NCBI RefSeq assembly: GCF_040529185.1
Contig: NZ_CP159510.1
Span: 1,798,001 to 1,862,000 of the forward strand
DNA length: 64,000 nucleotides
Origin: Sporolactobacillus sp. Y61
GTDB lineage: Bacteria > Bacillota > Bacilli > Bacillales > Sporolactobacillaceae
Direction of reading: 5' to 3'
Made by a program: the position numbers and the translations under genes. The notes under the pieces were generated by a model. The model worked only from the letters and a program-made list of their open reading frames with translations. It was not told where the DNA came from and did no database searches. How positions within the stretch are numbered: the first letter of the stretch is position 1; each line of letters begins with the position of its first letter. Shown piece by piece: positions 21,106 through 29,176 of the stretch.

Positions 21106-21327
21106 ATGCTTACTGTAGATCTGAAGAAGCTCAGGGAGAGGCGCAAGAGGTGTATGACACTCGAACAAATGTCGGAAAAGCTGGGCTATCAAAGCCCGAA
21201 CGGTTACTTTTATCTGGAATCCGGGCGAAGCAAAATTACGGCGGAAATGCTGGCAAAAGTCGCGACTATTCTGGAAATACCCATTCAGGAATTATTTACC
21301 GAAAGCACAGATTATCCAAAGAAATAA
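21106..21327 (+). CDS. Small XRE helix-turn-helix protein
   Basis: This 73-residue protein is almost wholly a helix-turn-helix domain (TLEQMSEKLGYQSPNGYFYLE, shown in part). GGAGATGGAGAAGG precedes ATG 21106. Its promoter carries repeated half-sites, so autoregulation is plausible. It stands between a divergent XRE gene and asparagine synthetase; a link to asnB is not shown. Confidence 0.8.
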   Translation: MLTVDLKKLRERRKRCMTLEQMSEKLGYQSPNGYFYLESGRSKITAEMLAKVATILEIPIQELFTESTDYPKK

Positions 21328-21370
21328 CATCCTTGTTATGAAGCGTTTCCAACTCTTTGAAATTTTCCGC

Positions 21371-21448
21371 TTGAATGATAGACTGAATACGGGAATAATA
21401 AAGTAAGGTCGGCGTGAAGCCGGTACCTGATGGAATCCCATCGAGGTA
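21371..21448 (+). promoter_or_regulatory. asnB promoter and structured leader
   Basis: TTGAAT (21371-21376) and AATAAT (21394-21399) are 17 bases apart. A start near 21407 would make the RNA begin in GGTCGGC, which can pair with GCCG and ACC at 21419-21427. That overlaps a second hairpin at 21424-21448 (10 bp with a one-base bulge, loop AATC). The two folds exclude each other. No known riboswitch class is recognised. Confidence 0.5.
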
Positions 21449-21467
21449 CAGACGAAAGGGGATTATT

Positions 21468-23348
21468 ATGTGCGGGTTTTGCGGTTATATTTCAAAGAGT
21501 AATGATTTAACACCGGGACAGCACGATCAGAATGCGATGACCGCACGGACAGAAGTGATTAACCACCGGGGTCCTGACGATGCTGGCTATTTCACGGATG
21601 ATCAGGTCCAGCTTGCTTTCCGCAGATTGAGTATTATTGATCTTTCGGGAGGGCATCAGCCGCTCCCTTATGATAATGAACGTTTTTATATCATTTTTAA
21701 CGGTGAAATTTATAACTATGTGGAATTAAGAAATGAACTCATTGAAAAAGGATATACCTTCCGGACAACATCGGATACGGAAGTTATTGCAGCCCTCTAT
21801 GCGGATCGCGGCGAACAATGTGTCGATTTTCTTCGCGGCATGTTTGCTTTTATGATCTGGGACAGGCAGGAGAAAACACTGTTTGCGGCACGGGATCATT
21901 TCGGCATCAAACCTTTTTATTATATGGAGAAAGACCATGGCATCTTTTTTGCTTCCGAGGAGAAGAGTCTTTTAATCGATGAAAAACCGGATCCGGTTGC
22001 CAGAGAAGCCCTGCAATACTACCTGACATTTCAGTTTGTTCCTGAACCTTATACCCTGCAGAAGAACATTCGAAGTCTTGAACCCGGACATTATCTGATC
22101 AAGAAGAACGGCGGCCCACTTGAAAACAAGACGTTCTGGACACCTTCCTTTGCACCTGTTGCACAGACCCTGGATGAGGCAAAGAAAAAAATTCAGGATG
22201 TTCTGATCGATTCAGTAAAAATGCACATGAGAAGTGATGTTCCTGTCGGGGCATTTCTTTCAAGTGGTATTGATTCAACGAGTATCGTGGCGCTTGCCAG
22301 ACGCTTCAATAAGCATATTGAGACATTTACCGTCGGATTTGCCAGTAAGGGGTACAATGAGATCGATATTGCCAGGGATTCAGCAGAGAAACTCGGTGTT
22401 GAAAACTATGCGCTGGAAATTACGCCTGAGATGTGCATGAAGGAACTGCCGAGAATTGTCTGGCATATGGACGATCCGGTTGCAGATCCGGCAGCCATTC
22501 CCAATTATTTTGTGGCACGGGAAGCAAGAAAACATGTCAAAGTGGTGCTTTCCGGCGAAGGATCAGATGAACTTTTCGGAGGCTATAATATTTATCGTGA
22601 GCCGATTTCACTCAGGTGGTTTGACGCCGTTCCGAAGCCCGGGAAAGAACTGCTTCATGCGCTGGCTTCCAGGTTACCTGAAGGCATAAAAGGGAAAAGC
22701 TTCCTTCTGAGGGGAACGACTCCGCTGTCCGAACGTTATGTCGGTAATGCCTTCATATTTAATGAGGATGAAAAGAAGTATGTTTTGAAGACCTTTTCCG
22801 ATCAGACCCCGTTTACAGATATTACTGATCCTGTTTATCAACAGGCAGCGGGCGACTCAAAGCTGGATCAGATGCAGTTGATTGATATTGAAACATGGCT
22901 GCGCGGGGATATACTGGTGGTTGCTGACCGGATGACGATGGCCCATTCGCTGGAACTCCGCGTTCCCTTCCTTGATAAAGCCGTATTTGAAGTAGCAAGA
23001 ACACTTCCGGATTCACTCAAGACAGGAGACGGAACGACGAAGTATGCTTTTCGTGAAGCTATGCGCGGAATTGTACCTGATTCCATCCTTTTCCGTAAAA
23101 AGCTCGGATTTCCGGTACCCATCCGTATCTGGCTTAAAAATGAGATGTATGACTGGGCAAGAAAAATCATTCAGGAAAGTGGCACTGAACGCTATATCAA
23201 CAAGTCTTATGTGCTGAAATTACTTGAAGATCATCGAGCGGGCAGACAGGATAACAGCCGTAAAATCTGGACTGTTCTGATGTTCATGCTGTGGCACCAG
23301 ATTTATATTGAAAAAACGCTGCACGTCGACCCGCGTCCGGTTCATTAA
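21468..23348 (+). CDS. asnB: Asparagine synthetase (glutamine-hydrolysing)
   Basis: This enzyme makes asparagine from aspartate with glutamine and ATP. Start ATG 21468 is fixed by the rule that Cys2 must be the glutaminase nucleophile (MCGFCGY); an upstream in-frame GTG would spoil it. The N-terminal Ntn domain covers residues 1-200. The synthetase PP-loop LSSGIDSTSI lies near residue 265. Length is 626 residues. It could equally be the asnO-type paralogue of sporulating bacilli, so the symbol is tentative. Confidence 0.9.
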   Translation: MCGFCGYISKSNDLTPGQHDQNAMTARTEVINHRGPDDAGYFTDDQVQLAFRRLSIIDLSGGHQPLPYDNERFYIIFNGEIYNYVELRNELIEKGYTFRTTSDTEVIAALYADRGEQCVDFLRGMFAFMIWDRQEKTLFAARDHFGIKPFYYMEKDHGIFFASEEKSLLIDEKPDPVAREALQYYLTFQFVPEPYTLQKNIRSLEPGHYLIKKNGGPLENKTFWTPSFAPVAQTLDEAKKKIQDVLIDSVKMHMRSDVPVGAFLSSGIDSTSIVALARRFNKHIETFTVGFASKGYNEIDIARDSAEKLGVENYALEITPEMCMKELPRIVWHMDDPVADPAAIPNYFVAREARKHVKVVLSGEGSDELFGGYNIYREPISLRWFDAVPKPGKELLHALASRLPEGIKGKSFLLRGTTPLSERYVGNAFIFNEDEKKYVLKTFSDQTPFTDITDPVYQQAAGDSKLDQMQLIDIETWLRGDILVVADRMTMAHSLELRVPFLDKAVFEVARTLPDSLKTGDGTTKYAFREAMRGIVPDSILFRKKLGFPVPIRIWLKNEMYDWARKIIQESGTERYINKSYVLKLLEDHRAGRQDNSRKIWTVLMFMLWHQIYIEKTLHVDPRPVH

Positions 23349-23368
23349 TCTTGATTTTGCTGAAATAG

Positions 23369-23395
23369 AAAAAGATCCCGTTCAGGGATCTTTTT
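23369..23395 (+). terminator. Terminator of asnB
   Basis: The stem AAAAAGATCCC pairs with GGGATCTTTTT around the loop GTTCA. It stands 20 bases after the stop codon. Confidence 0.9.
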
Positions 23396-23468
23396 AATAC
23401 GATATCAGAAAAACCAGGCTTCGGCCTTTGCTGTATGCTACATACCGGCCGGCTTTTCTTCAGGTTTT

Positions 23469-23699
23469 TTACCGGGTTTCTGTTTCCCGTCTGTGCTCCA
23501 GTTCCTCACTGGGTTTGAATAGCAGAGTCAGACAATAAAGAGCGCAAAGCCCGACAATGCCGTAGATAATCCGTGCCAGCGCTGTATTTGCGCCGCCGAA
23601 GATCGCTGCAATAAGATCAAATTGAAAGAAGCCGATCAGGCCCCAGTTGATGCCTCCGATAACGAGAATTGCGAGACAGGTTCTCTGTAAACCGCTCAT
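23469..23699 (-). CDS. yuzA: DUF378 membrane protein YuzA
   Basis: This 76-residue protein has two membrane segments (about residues 5-27 and 40-62) and the DUF378 pattern INWGLIGFFQFDLIAAIFGG. Function unknown. ATG 23699 follows GGAGG on the minus strand; a longer reading from 23768 has no such site. In B. subtilis yuzA also lies close to pgi. Confidence 0.87.
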   Translation of the reverse strand: MSGLQRTCLAILVIGGINWGLIGFFQFDLIAAIFGGANTALARIIYGIVGLCALYCLTLLFKPSEELEHRRETETR

Positions 23700-23802
23700 C
23701 TTGTTCCCTCCTTTGTGGACGTGCCCGGTATTCAGTGCATCCCTAGTTTGTCTACATTTCTCAGTCATTATACATGGAAGAAATCTTTTCTCTTATCTTT
23801 GA

Positions 23803-24148
23803 GGTGGGGGTTTTACTGCCCGTTAATGCGGGATAAAGTGAAACTTCAATCAGTGGGGGTGGCTTTATCCCCCACTGATTGTTAGTTGAACCAATCGGGC
23901 TTTTATGGGCAGTTAACCCCCACCGGGGTCAGTTCGTTTACCCACATTACTTTTGAGGTAGGGGTTTTACTGCCCGTTAATGCGGGATAAAGTGAAACTT
24001 CAATCAGTGGGGGGACTTTATCCCCCACTGATTGTTAGTTGAACCAATCGGGCTTTTATGGGCAGTTAACCCCCACCCGGGTCAGTTCGTTTACCCACAT
24101 TACTTTTGAGGTGGGGGTTTTACTGCCCGTTAATGCGGGATAAAGTGA
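23803..24148 (+). repeat. Tandem array of long palindromic repeats (2 full, 1 partial copy)
   Basis: Copy 1 is 23803-23924, copy 2 is 23957-24077, and a partial copy 3 is 24110-24148, with a period of 153-154 bases. Each full copy has terminal inverted repeats (GGTGGGGGTTTTACTGCCC against GGGCAGTTAACCCCCACC). Inside is a 13-bp perfect hairpin (23847-23859 with 23869-23881). A 32-base spacer separates copies and is itself repeated. No reading frame is evident. Copies in other places are listed separately. The rest of the gap 23700-24270 holds only the pgi promoter. Confidence 0.95.
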
Positions 24149-24196
24149 CATCTGTGTGAAATCGATTCCAGTGTGGTGAAATCACCGCCCGGCAAC

Positions 24197-24225
24197 TTGA
24201 ATTTACCGTCTCTGTCCTGTACAGT
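24197..24225 (+). promoter_or_regulatory. Promoter of pgi
   Basis: TTGAAT (24197-24202) and TACAGT (24220-24225) are 17 bases apart. This lies between the repeat array and pgi. Confidence 0.6.
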
Positions 24226-24270
24226 TAGAAATGGAACAACTTCGTTATCACTTATTGGAGGCAGGAGAAC

Positions 24271-25626
24271 ATGAGCAGCAAAGTAACCTTTGATTACAGC
24301 AATGCCCTTCCTTTTGTGGCAGAGCATGAAGTAGATTATTTATCGGCTCAGGTAGCAGCAGCTCACAAGGCTATTCATGAAAAAACGGTTGTAGGGAATG
24401 ATTTTCTTGGCTGGCTGGATCTCCCCACGGCATACGACAAAGAAGAGTTTGCCAGGATAAAAAAAGCGGCAGAAAAGATCAGGAACGATTCCGATGTACT
24501 CGTTGTCATCGGCATCGGTGGATCTTATCTTGGAGCCCGCGCCGCTATTCAAACACTTCACCATTCCTTTTACAACGAACTTGCGGATTCTGACCGCAAG
24601 TCGCCGCAGATCTTTTTTGCAGGCAACAGCATCAGTTCGACGTATCTGAATGAATTATTTGATGTACTGAAGGACAAGGATGTATCCGTTAACGTCATTT
24701 CCAAGTCCGGAACGACCACGGAGCCTGCCATTGCCTTCAGGATATTCCGTGAATTTCTGGAAAACAAATACGGTAAAGAAGAAGCGAAAGGGCGTATTTA
24801 TGCCACAACGGACAAGGCGAAAGGGGCGCTGAAAACCCTGGCTGACAGAGAAGGGTACGAAAGTTTCGTCATTCCTGATGATGTTGGCGGACGTTTCTCT
24901 GTACTGACCGCTGTAGGGCTTCTCCCAATCGCAGCATCCGGCATTGACATAGACGATCTGATGAAAGGGGCACGTGATGCTCAGGACGATTTCAGCGAAC
25001 CGGATCTGGCAAAAAACCAATCTTATCAGTACGCTGCTGTTCGTCAGATTCTCTATAATAAAGGGAAATCTGTAGAAATGCTTGTCAACTTTGAGCCTCA
25101 TTTGCATTACTTCTCTGAATGGTGGAAACAATTGTTTGGTGAAAGTGAAGGCAAGGATTTCAAGGGACTTTATCCATCATCAGCGGATTTCAGTACGGAT
25201 CTGCATTCACTGGGTCAGTTTGTTCAGGAAGGCAGCCGGGTTATGTTTGAAACGGCCGTTCTTGTTGAAAAGCCAAGAAAAGACGTGACGATCCAGTCTG
25301 AAACGGCAAATCTCGATAATCTGAATTTCCTGAGCGGCAGGACCATGGATTTCGTCAATAAGAGAGCAGCAGAAGGTGTACGACTTGCCCACACGGACGG
25401 CGGGGTGCCACAGCTTGTAGTCAGGGTACCGGAACTGACTCCTTATCATTTCGGTTACCTGCTCTACTTCTTTGAAAAGGCAGTTGCTGTCAGTGGATTT
25501 CTGCTTGGCATCAATGCGTTTAATCAGCCTGGAGTTGAGGCTTACAAGAAAAATATGTTTGCTCTGCTTGGTAAACCTGGCTTCGAATCGGAAAAAGATG
25601 CTCTGGAAAGCCGTCTCAAACACTGA
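24271..25626 (+). CDS. pgi: Glucose-6-phosphate isomerase
   Basis: Pgi interconverts glucose 6-phosphate and fructose 6-phosphate in glycolysis. Family signatures are [13 protein letters not shown] near residue 80 and [15 protein letters not shown] near residue 290, which includes the active-site Glu. Length of 451 residues is typical of Bacillales. TTGGAGG precedes ATG. The gene has its own promoter after the repeat array. Confidence 0.97.
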   Translation: MSSKVTFDYSNALPFVAEHEVDYLSAQVAAAHKAIHEKTVVGNDFLGWLDLPTAYDKEEFARIKKAAEKIRNDSDVLVVIGIGGSYLGARAAIQTLHHSFYNELADSDRKSPQIFFAGNSISSTYLNELFDVLKDKDVSVNVISKSGTTTEPAIAFRIFREFLENKYGKEEAKGRIYATTDKAKGALKTLADREGYESFVIPDDVGGRFSVLTAVGLLPIAASGIDIDDLMKGARDAQDDFSEPDLAKNQSYQYAAVRQILYNKGKSVEMLVNFEPHLHYFSEWWKQLFGESEGKDFKGLYPSSADFSTDLHSLGQFVQEGSRVMFETAVLVEKPRKDVTIQSETANLDNLNFLSGRTMDFVNKRAAEGVRLAHTDGGVPQLVVRVPELTPYHFGYLLYFFEKAVAVSGFLLGINAFNQPGVEAYKKNMFALLGKPGFESEKDALESRLKH

Positions 25627-25663
25627 GACAACCTGAGTGCCGGTAAAAAATATGAAAAGTTGA

Positions 25664-25697
25664 AAAAAGTCTTGCCGCGACAGGCAGGCTTTTTTTA
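25664..25697 (+). terminator. Terminator of pgi
   Basis: An imperfect stem (AAGTCTTGCC with GGCAGGCTT) ends in seven T residues. It starts about 38 bases after the stop. Confidence 0.7.
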
Positions 25698-25792
25698 ATT
25701 GACGATGAACCGTTTTTCCATTAACATGAGAGCAGCGGTCTTCTGGAACGGAAGCTTAATCCATACATTGACTTGGAAGGGAAGAATGGGAT

Positions 25793-26086
25793 GTGAAAGG
25801 GAAAAGCAGCGGTATGTTCCCAAAACTGGTGAGTATTCTCCTGACCGTGATACAAATTATCATTACACTCTATATTCTGCTTAAATTTTTCGGCGCGAAC
25901 GAAACACCGTTTGTGGTTTTTCTGAATGGTCTCAGCGCGCCGCTTCTCAATCCCTTCAGAAATATATTTGATTCGGTCGTATTCAGCGGACATATATTGG
26001 ATCTCTCAGCTGTTTTTGCTCTAATCGTATACAGCGTCGTAGGTTTCGGACTTCAAAAAATCCTCAGTATCCTCAAAATGAAATAA
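25793..26086 (+). CDS. YggT family membrane protein
   Basis: This 97-residue protein belongs to the YggT family, with two membrane segments (about residues 10-32 and 66-88) and the central PLLNPFRNIF pattern. YggT proteins are found near division genes in some bacteria, but the role is unclear. The listed start is GTG 25793. ATG 25814 is an alternative; neither has a strong ribosome site. The stop codon lies inside the first bases of a degenerate repeat copy. Confidence 0.78.
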   Translation: MKGKSSGMFPKLVSILLTVIQIIITLYILLKFFGANETPFVVFLNGLSAPLLNPFRNIFDSVVFSGHILDLSAVFALIVYSVVGFGLQKILSILKMK

Positions 26087-26194
26087 AGCGAAACGTCTAT
26101 CAGTGGGGGGCGCACAGGATGAACGCCTTCGTTTTTCGCCAGTGCATCCCCCACGGATTGTTCGCTGTGGTACTGCCCTTAATACGGGATAAAA
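26083..26194 (+). repeat. Degenerate copy of the palindromic repeat family
   Basis: The sequence ATAAAGCGAAAC then TATCAGTGGGGGG, and later CATCCCCCACGGATTGTTCG and CTGCCCTTAATACGGG, matches the array copies in order. Its loop is longer, with GCGCACAG and TTCGTTTTT, shared with the copy at 53981. The copy starts within the YggT stop codon. Confidence 0.8.
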
Positions 26195-26366
26195 TGCTGC
26201 AGTGATCTGAAATTCGGGTAAGTAAAATGTATGAGGGTGGCAGGAAAAATGTGAGGAGAGAGCCGCCGGGTCCGACGGCTCTCTCCTCAACTCAAATTCC
26301 CGATTATTGACGAATATTGTTCATTCTGCTAGAATAACGACGTTGATCATTTTCACCTGTTCGCAT

Positions 26367-26439
26367 GGGGCATTAGCTCAGCTGGGAGAGCGTTGCCTTC
26401 GCATGGCAGAGGTCAGGGGTTCGATCCCCCTATGCTCCA
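26367..26439 (+). tRNA. tRNA-Ala, anticodon CGC
   Basis: A full cloverleaf is seen: acceptor GGGGCAT/ATGCTCC, D arm GCTC/GAGC, anticodon arm TTGCC/GGCAG with loop TTCGCAT, and T arm AGGGG/CCCCT with TTCGATC. The third to fifth loop bases give anticodon CGC, reading GCG alanine codons. G3 opposite T70 is the alanine identity pair. CCA is not encoded. Confidence 0.95.
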
Positions 26440-26474
26440 TATTTCATGATTCAGACGGCCACCGGACGAAATGG

Positions 26475-27209
26475 ATGACGGTGGCTTTTCTATATATACG
26501 GAATCCTGAATGTACGAGGGTGATCCTTATCGCTGAAAAGAACATAACAGACAAACTGAGACTTGACAGGTACAGGTCAACCGCTGTACTCCATCTTCCG
26601 GAAAAAGAAGCTGTGCATTTCAATGAGCTGAGTGGATATGATGTACAACTGCAAAATAAGAAATACGATCTGGTCTTTGCTTTCGTCTTTTCTCTGGATC
26701 AATTTGTCCAGCTTGTCCGGCGGATCAGGGATCTCGACTGCTTATTAGAAAAGGGCTATTTATACGTTGCTTATCCGAAGAAAGGGAATAAAACCTATCC
26801 GGATTTTGTGCACCGGGATGAGATATTCCCTGCGCTCCACGTGACACCACCTGAAGGTTACATTGACAGTAGTACGATCAGATTTTCGCGCATGGTCAGT
26901 CTTGATGCCACCTTTACAATTGTCGGCATGAAAAAAGATTCTGCCAGCCAGGGTCAGCCATCCACGAAGCCCAGCCAGCGTGTGAATGACTATATTTCCT
27001 ATATTCCGTATATCGAGTCCCGCCTGGCTGACAAGCCTGCTCTGTCCGCTTTTTTCAGCAGCCTGACGCCGGGTTACCGAAAGGACTGGGCCCGTTATAT
27101 CTATAGTGCGAAAAGAGAATCAACTCAAAAAAAGCGGTTTTCCGAGATGGAAATGATTCTCGATAAGGGATTCAAATCCAAAGATTTGTATCGTCGGTCC
27201 AGATCATGA
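26475..27209 (+). CDS. YdeI/OmpD-associated-domain protein
   Basis: The last 60 residues (PGYRKDWARYIYSAKRESTQKK and following helix, in part) match the YdeI/OmpD-associated helical domain. The N-terminal 140 residues form an alpha/beta domain that I place only loosely, perhaps like DUF3052. The role is unknown. The start is uncertain: ATG 26475 has no good ribosome site, and GTG 26520 is the other choice. Any reading farther upstream would run through the tRNA and is excluded. Confidence 0.7.
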   Translation: MTVAFLYIRNPECTRVILIAEKNITDKLRLDRYRSTAVLHLPEKEAVHFNELSGYDVQLQNKKYDLVFAFVFSLDQFVQLVRRIRDLDCLLEKGYLYVAYPKKGNKTYPDFVHRDEIFPALHVTPPEGYIDSSTIRFSRMVSLDATFTIVGMKKDSASQGQPSTKPSQRVNDYISYIPYIESRLADKPALSAFFSSLTPGYRKDWARYIYSAKRESTQKKRFSEMEMILDKGFKSKDLYRRSRS

Positions 27210-27212
27210 GTA

Positions 27213-27254
27213 AAAATGCGCGGTGGCCATGAAACAGCCACTGCGCATTTTTTT
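27213..27254 (+). terminator. Terminator after the YdeI-domain gene
   Basis: A long stem (AAATGCGC-GTGGC with GCCAC-GCGCATTT) ends in eight T residues. Confidence 0.9.
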
Positions 27255-27261
27255 AGTGCGC

Positions 27262-27405
27262 ATGAACGGGCAGTACCCCTCAGGGGGGATGTGAAGGTAA
27301 AATAACATGCCCTGAGAGGGGGATAACAGCCCGCAGAAGCCCGATAGGTTCAACGAACAATCAGTGGTGGATGAAGCCCTCCCACTGATTGAAGTTTCAC
27401 TTTAT
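27262..27405 (-). repeat. Inverted copy of the palindromic repeat family
   Basis: Read on the minus strand from 27405, it has ATAAAGTGAAACTTCAATCA, GTGGGAGGGC, a CACTGATTGTTCGTTGAACC segment and ATCGGGCTTCTGCGGGC, in the same order as the array at 23.8 kb. The central hairpin is kept with changes in both arms. It lies between a terminator and the yfnA promoter. Confidence 0.88.
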
Positions 27406-27451
27406 TTGTTAACTTATTGTCAGCTTTTATTACATAAATTTATCTAAGTTA

Positions 27452-27479
27452 TTGAAAAATAAATTCAATTAACTATAAT
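27452..27479 (+). promoter_or_regulatory. Strong promoter of the amino acid permease gene
   Basis: TTGAAA (27452-27457) and TATAAT (27474-27479) are 16 bases apart in A/T-rich sequence. It places the start near 27487, downstream of the first in-frame ATG (27478). Confidence 0.8.
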
Positions 27480-27537
27480 GAATAGATATAGAATTATTTT
27501 TTATTCTTTATTCATATTGAATTTTTGGGGCTTTAAA

Positions 27538-28962
27538 GTGAGCGATTTGTTTCGGAGAAAACCGATTTCCGAACTTTTGGAAGAATCGCAGGGGAAAACG
27601 GGGTTAAAAAAATCACTGGGCGCTTTCGACCTGACGATGCTTGGAATCGGCGCAATTATTGGTACCGGGATTTTCGTCCTTACCGGAGTAGCAGCGGCGG
27701 ATCTGTCAGGCCCGGCATTGATCCTGTCTTTTCTGCTTTCCGGTCTGGCCTGCTGTTTCGCCGCACTGTGCTATGCGGAATTTGCATCCATGATTCCCGT
27801 AGCAGGAAGTGCTTATACATACGGTTATGCCGGACTGGGTGAAATCTGGGGCTGGATTATTGGCTGGGATCTGATTCTGGAATATGCTGTTGGTATTGCT
27901 ACAGTCGCTATTGGCTGGTCAGGATATGTTGTGAATTTACTGGGGAATATAGGCATTCATCTGCCGAAAGCCATTACTGTTTCACCGTTTGAAGGCGGAG
28001 TGATTAATATTCCGGCCATGGTCATTATTGGATTGATCGCCTGGCTTCTGATCAGTGGTGTGCGGAATACATCCGGTGTGAACGGCGTGATTGTTATCAT
28101 TAAAGTTTCTGTTGTTCTCCTGTTTATCGTACTGGCCGTCTGGCATGTCAAACCGGCCAACTGGACACCGTTTATGCCATATGGTTTCCAGGGCGTCGTA
28201 TCTGGCGCGGCCGTCGTATTCTTTTCATATATCGGTTTTGACGCTGTGTCAACAGCAGCTGAGGAGACGCGTAATCCTCAGAAAAATATGCCAAAAGGGA
28301 TCATTTATTCCCTGTTGATCTGTACTGCACTGTATATTGCTGTTTCTGCCATTCTCACAGGCATTGTTAAGTACACAGCTTATAAAACACCGGCAGGACA
28401 TGCGGCACCAGTCGCCTATGCTCTGGACCAGATTGGCATCCACTGGGGTGCAGCACTCGTATCAGTCGGCGCGATCTGCGGCATTACATCTGTTTGCCTG
28501 GTTATGATGTATGGCCAGTCACGTATTTTCTTCGCCATGGCCCGTGACGGATTGATCCCCAAGGTGCTCGGCAGTGTTGATCCGAAGCATCAGACACCGG
28601 CTCTTTCAACAACCATTGTTGCTACAGCATGTGCCCTTACAGCCGGTTTCTTCCCGATCAGCATTGTTTCCGAACTTGTAAGTATCGGTACTCTGTTTGC
28701 CTTTATCATTGTCTGCGCAGGCATTATCGTTCTGCGTCAGAAAAGGAGTGATCTGAAGAGATCATTCAAGGTTCCGTTCTATCCGGTGACACCGATATTA
28801 GGAATTCTTTCCTGTGCGTATCTGATTACAGGCCTTAAGCCGGTAACATGGTTGCGGTTCATTGTCTGGTTTGCTCTTGGTTTAATTGTTTATTTCGCCT
28901 ACAGCCGTCGTCACAGTCTTCTAAGACTTGAGAATCGACAACCGAAAACCGCGCGCGAATGA
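27538..28962 (+). CDS. yfnA: APC-family amino acid permease (YfnA-like)
   Basis: This is a cation-coupled amino acid importer of the CAT subgroup, with 12 or more membrane segments. The family signature GAIIGTGIFVLTGVAA is at residues about 35-50. The N-terminal LFRRKPISELL and LGAFDLTMLGIG segments match YfnA. GTG 27538 is chosen because the promoter start lies after ATG 27478 and homologues begin there. That gives 474 residues. The substrate is not determined by sequence. Confidence 0.86.
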   Translation: MSDLFRRKPISELLEESQGKTGLKKSLGAFDLTMLGIGAIIGTGIFVLTGVAAADLSGPALILSFLLSGLACCFAALCYAEFASMIPVAGSAYTYGYAGLGEIWGWIIGWDLILEYAVGIATVAIGWSGYVVNLLGNIGIHLPKAITVSPFEGGVINIPAMVIIGLIAWLLISGVRNTSGVNGVIVIIKVSVVLLFIVLAVWHVKPANWTPFMPYGFQGVVSGAAVVFFSYIGFDAVSTAAEETRNPQKNMPKGIIYSLLICTALYIAVSAILTGIVKYTAYKTPAGHAAPVAYALDQIGIHWGAALVSVGAICGITSVCLVMMYGQSRIFFAMARDGLIPKVLGSVDPKHQTPALSTTIVATACALTAGFFPISIVSELVSIGTLFAFIIVCAGIIVLRQKRSDLKRSFKVPFYPVTPILGILSCAYLITGLKPVTWLRFIVWFALGLIVYFAYSRRHSLLRLENRQPKTARE

Positions 28963-28999
28963 CTGATTGGTTATAGAAACACAATTCTTTTATTAAAGT

Positions 29000-29024
29000 C
29001 CCCCTTCTTTTATATTGAAGGGGG
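29000..29024 (+). terminator. Hairpin after the permease gene
   Basis: CCCCCTTC (29000-29007) pairs with GAAGGGGG (29017-29024). T residues are few after it on the plus strand, so termination may be weak. Confidence 0.5.
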
Positions 29025-29176
29025 GCTTATTTCCTGTCCCATTCTGTCAAAAAATTTATAAAAAAGTTACGCCATGCTCTTTTTTTGGTAAAGTTAAAGA
29101 AGAAATTGCAAACACTGTAAAGAGGATGAGTATGCACGGGTTACGTGAATGCTTCGGTAAGATCGGAGAGAATCAT

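Noticed and set aside
23803..24148. CRISPR array
   Set aside because: The period is 153-154 bases with near-identical units and spacers. There are no short repeats with unique spacers and no cas genes.
26307..26474. N-terminal extension of the YdeI-domain gene
   Set aside because: It would translate through the tRNA-Ala gene.
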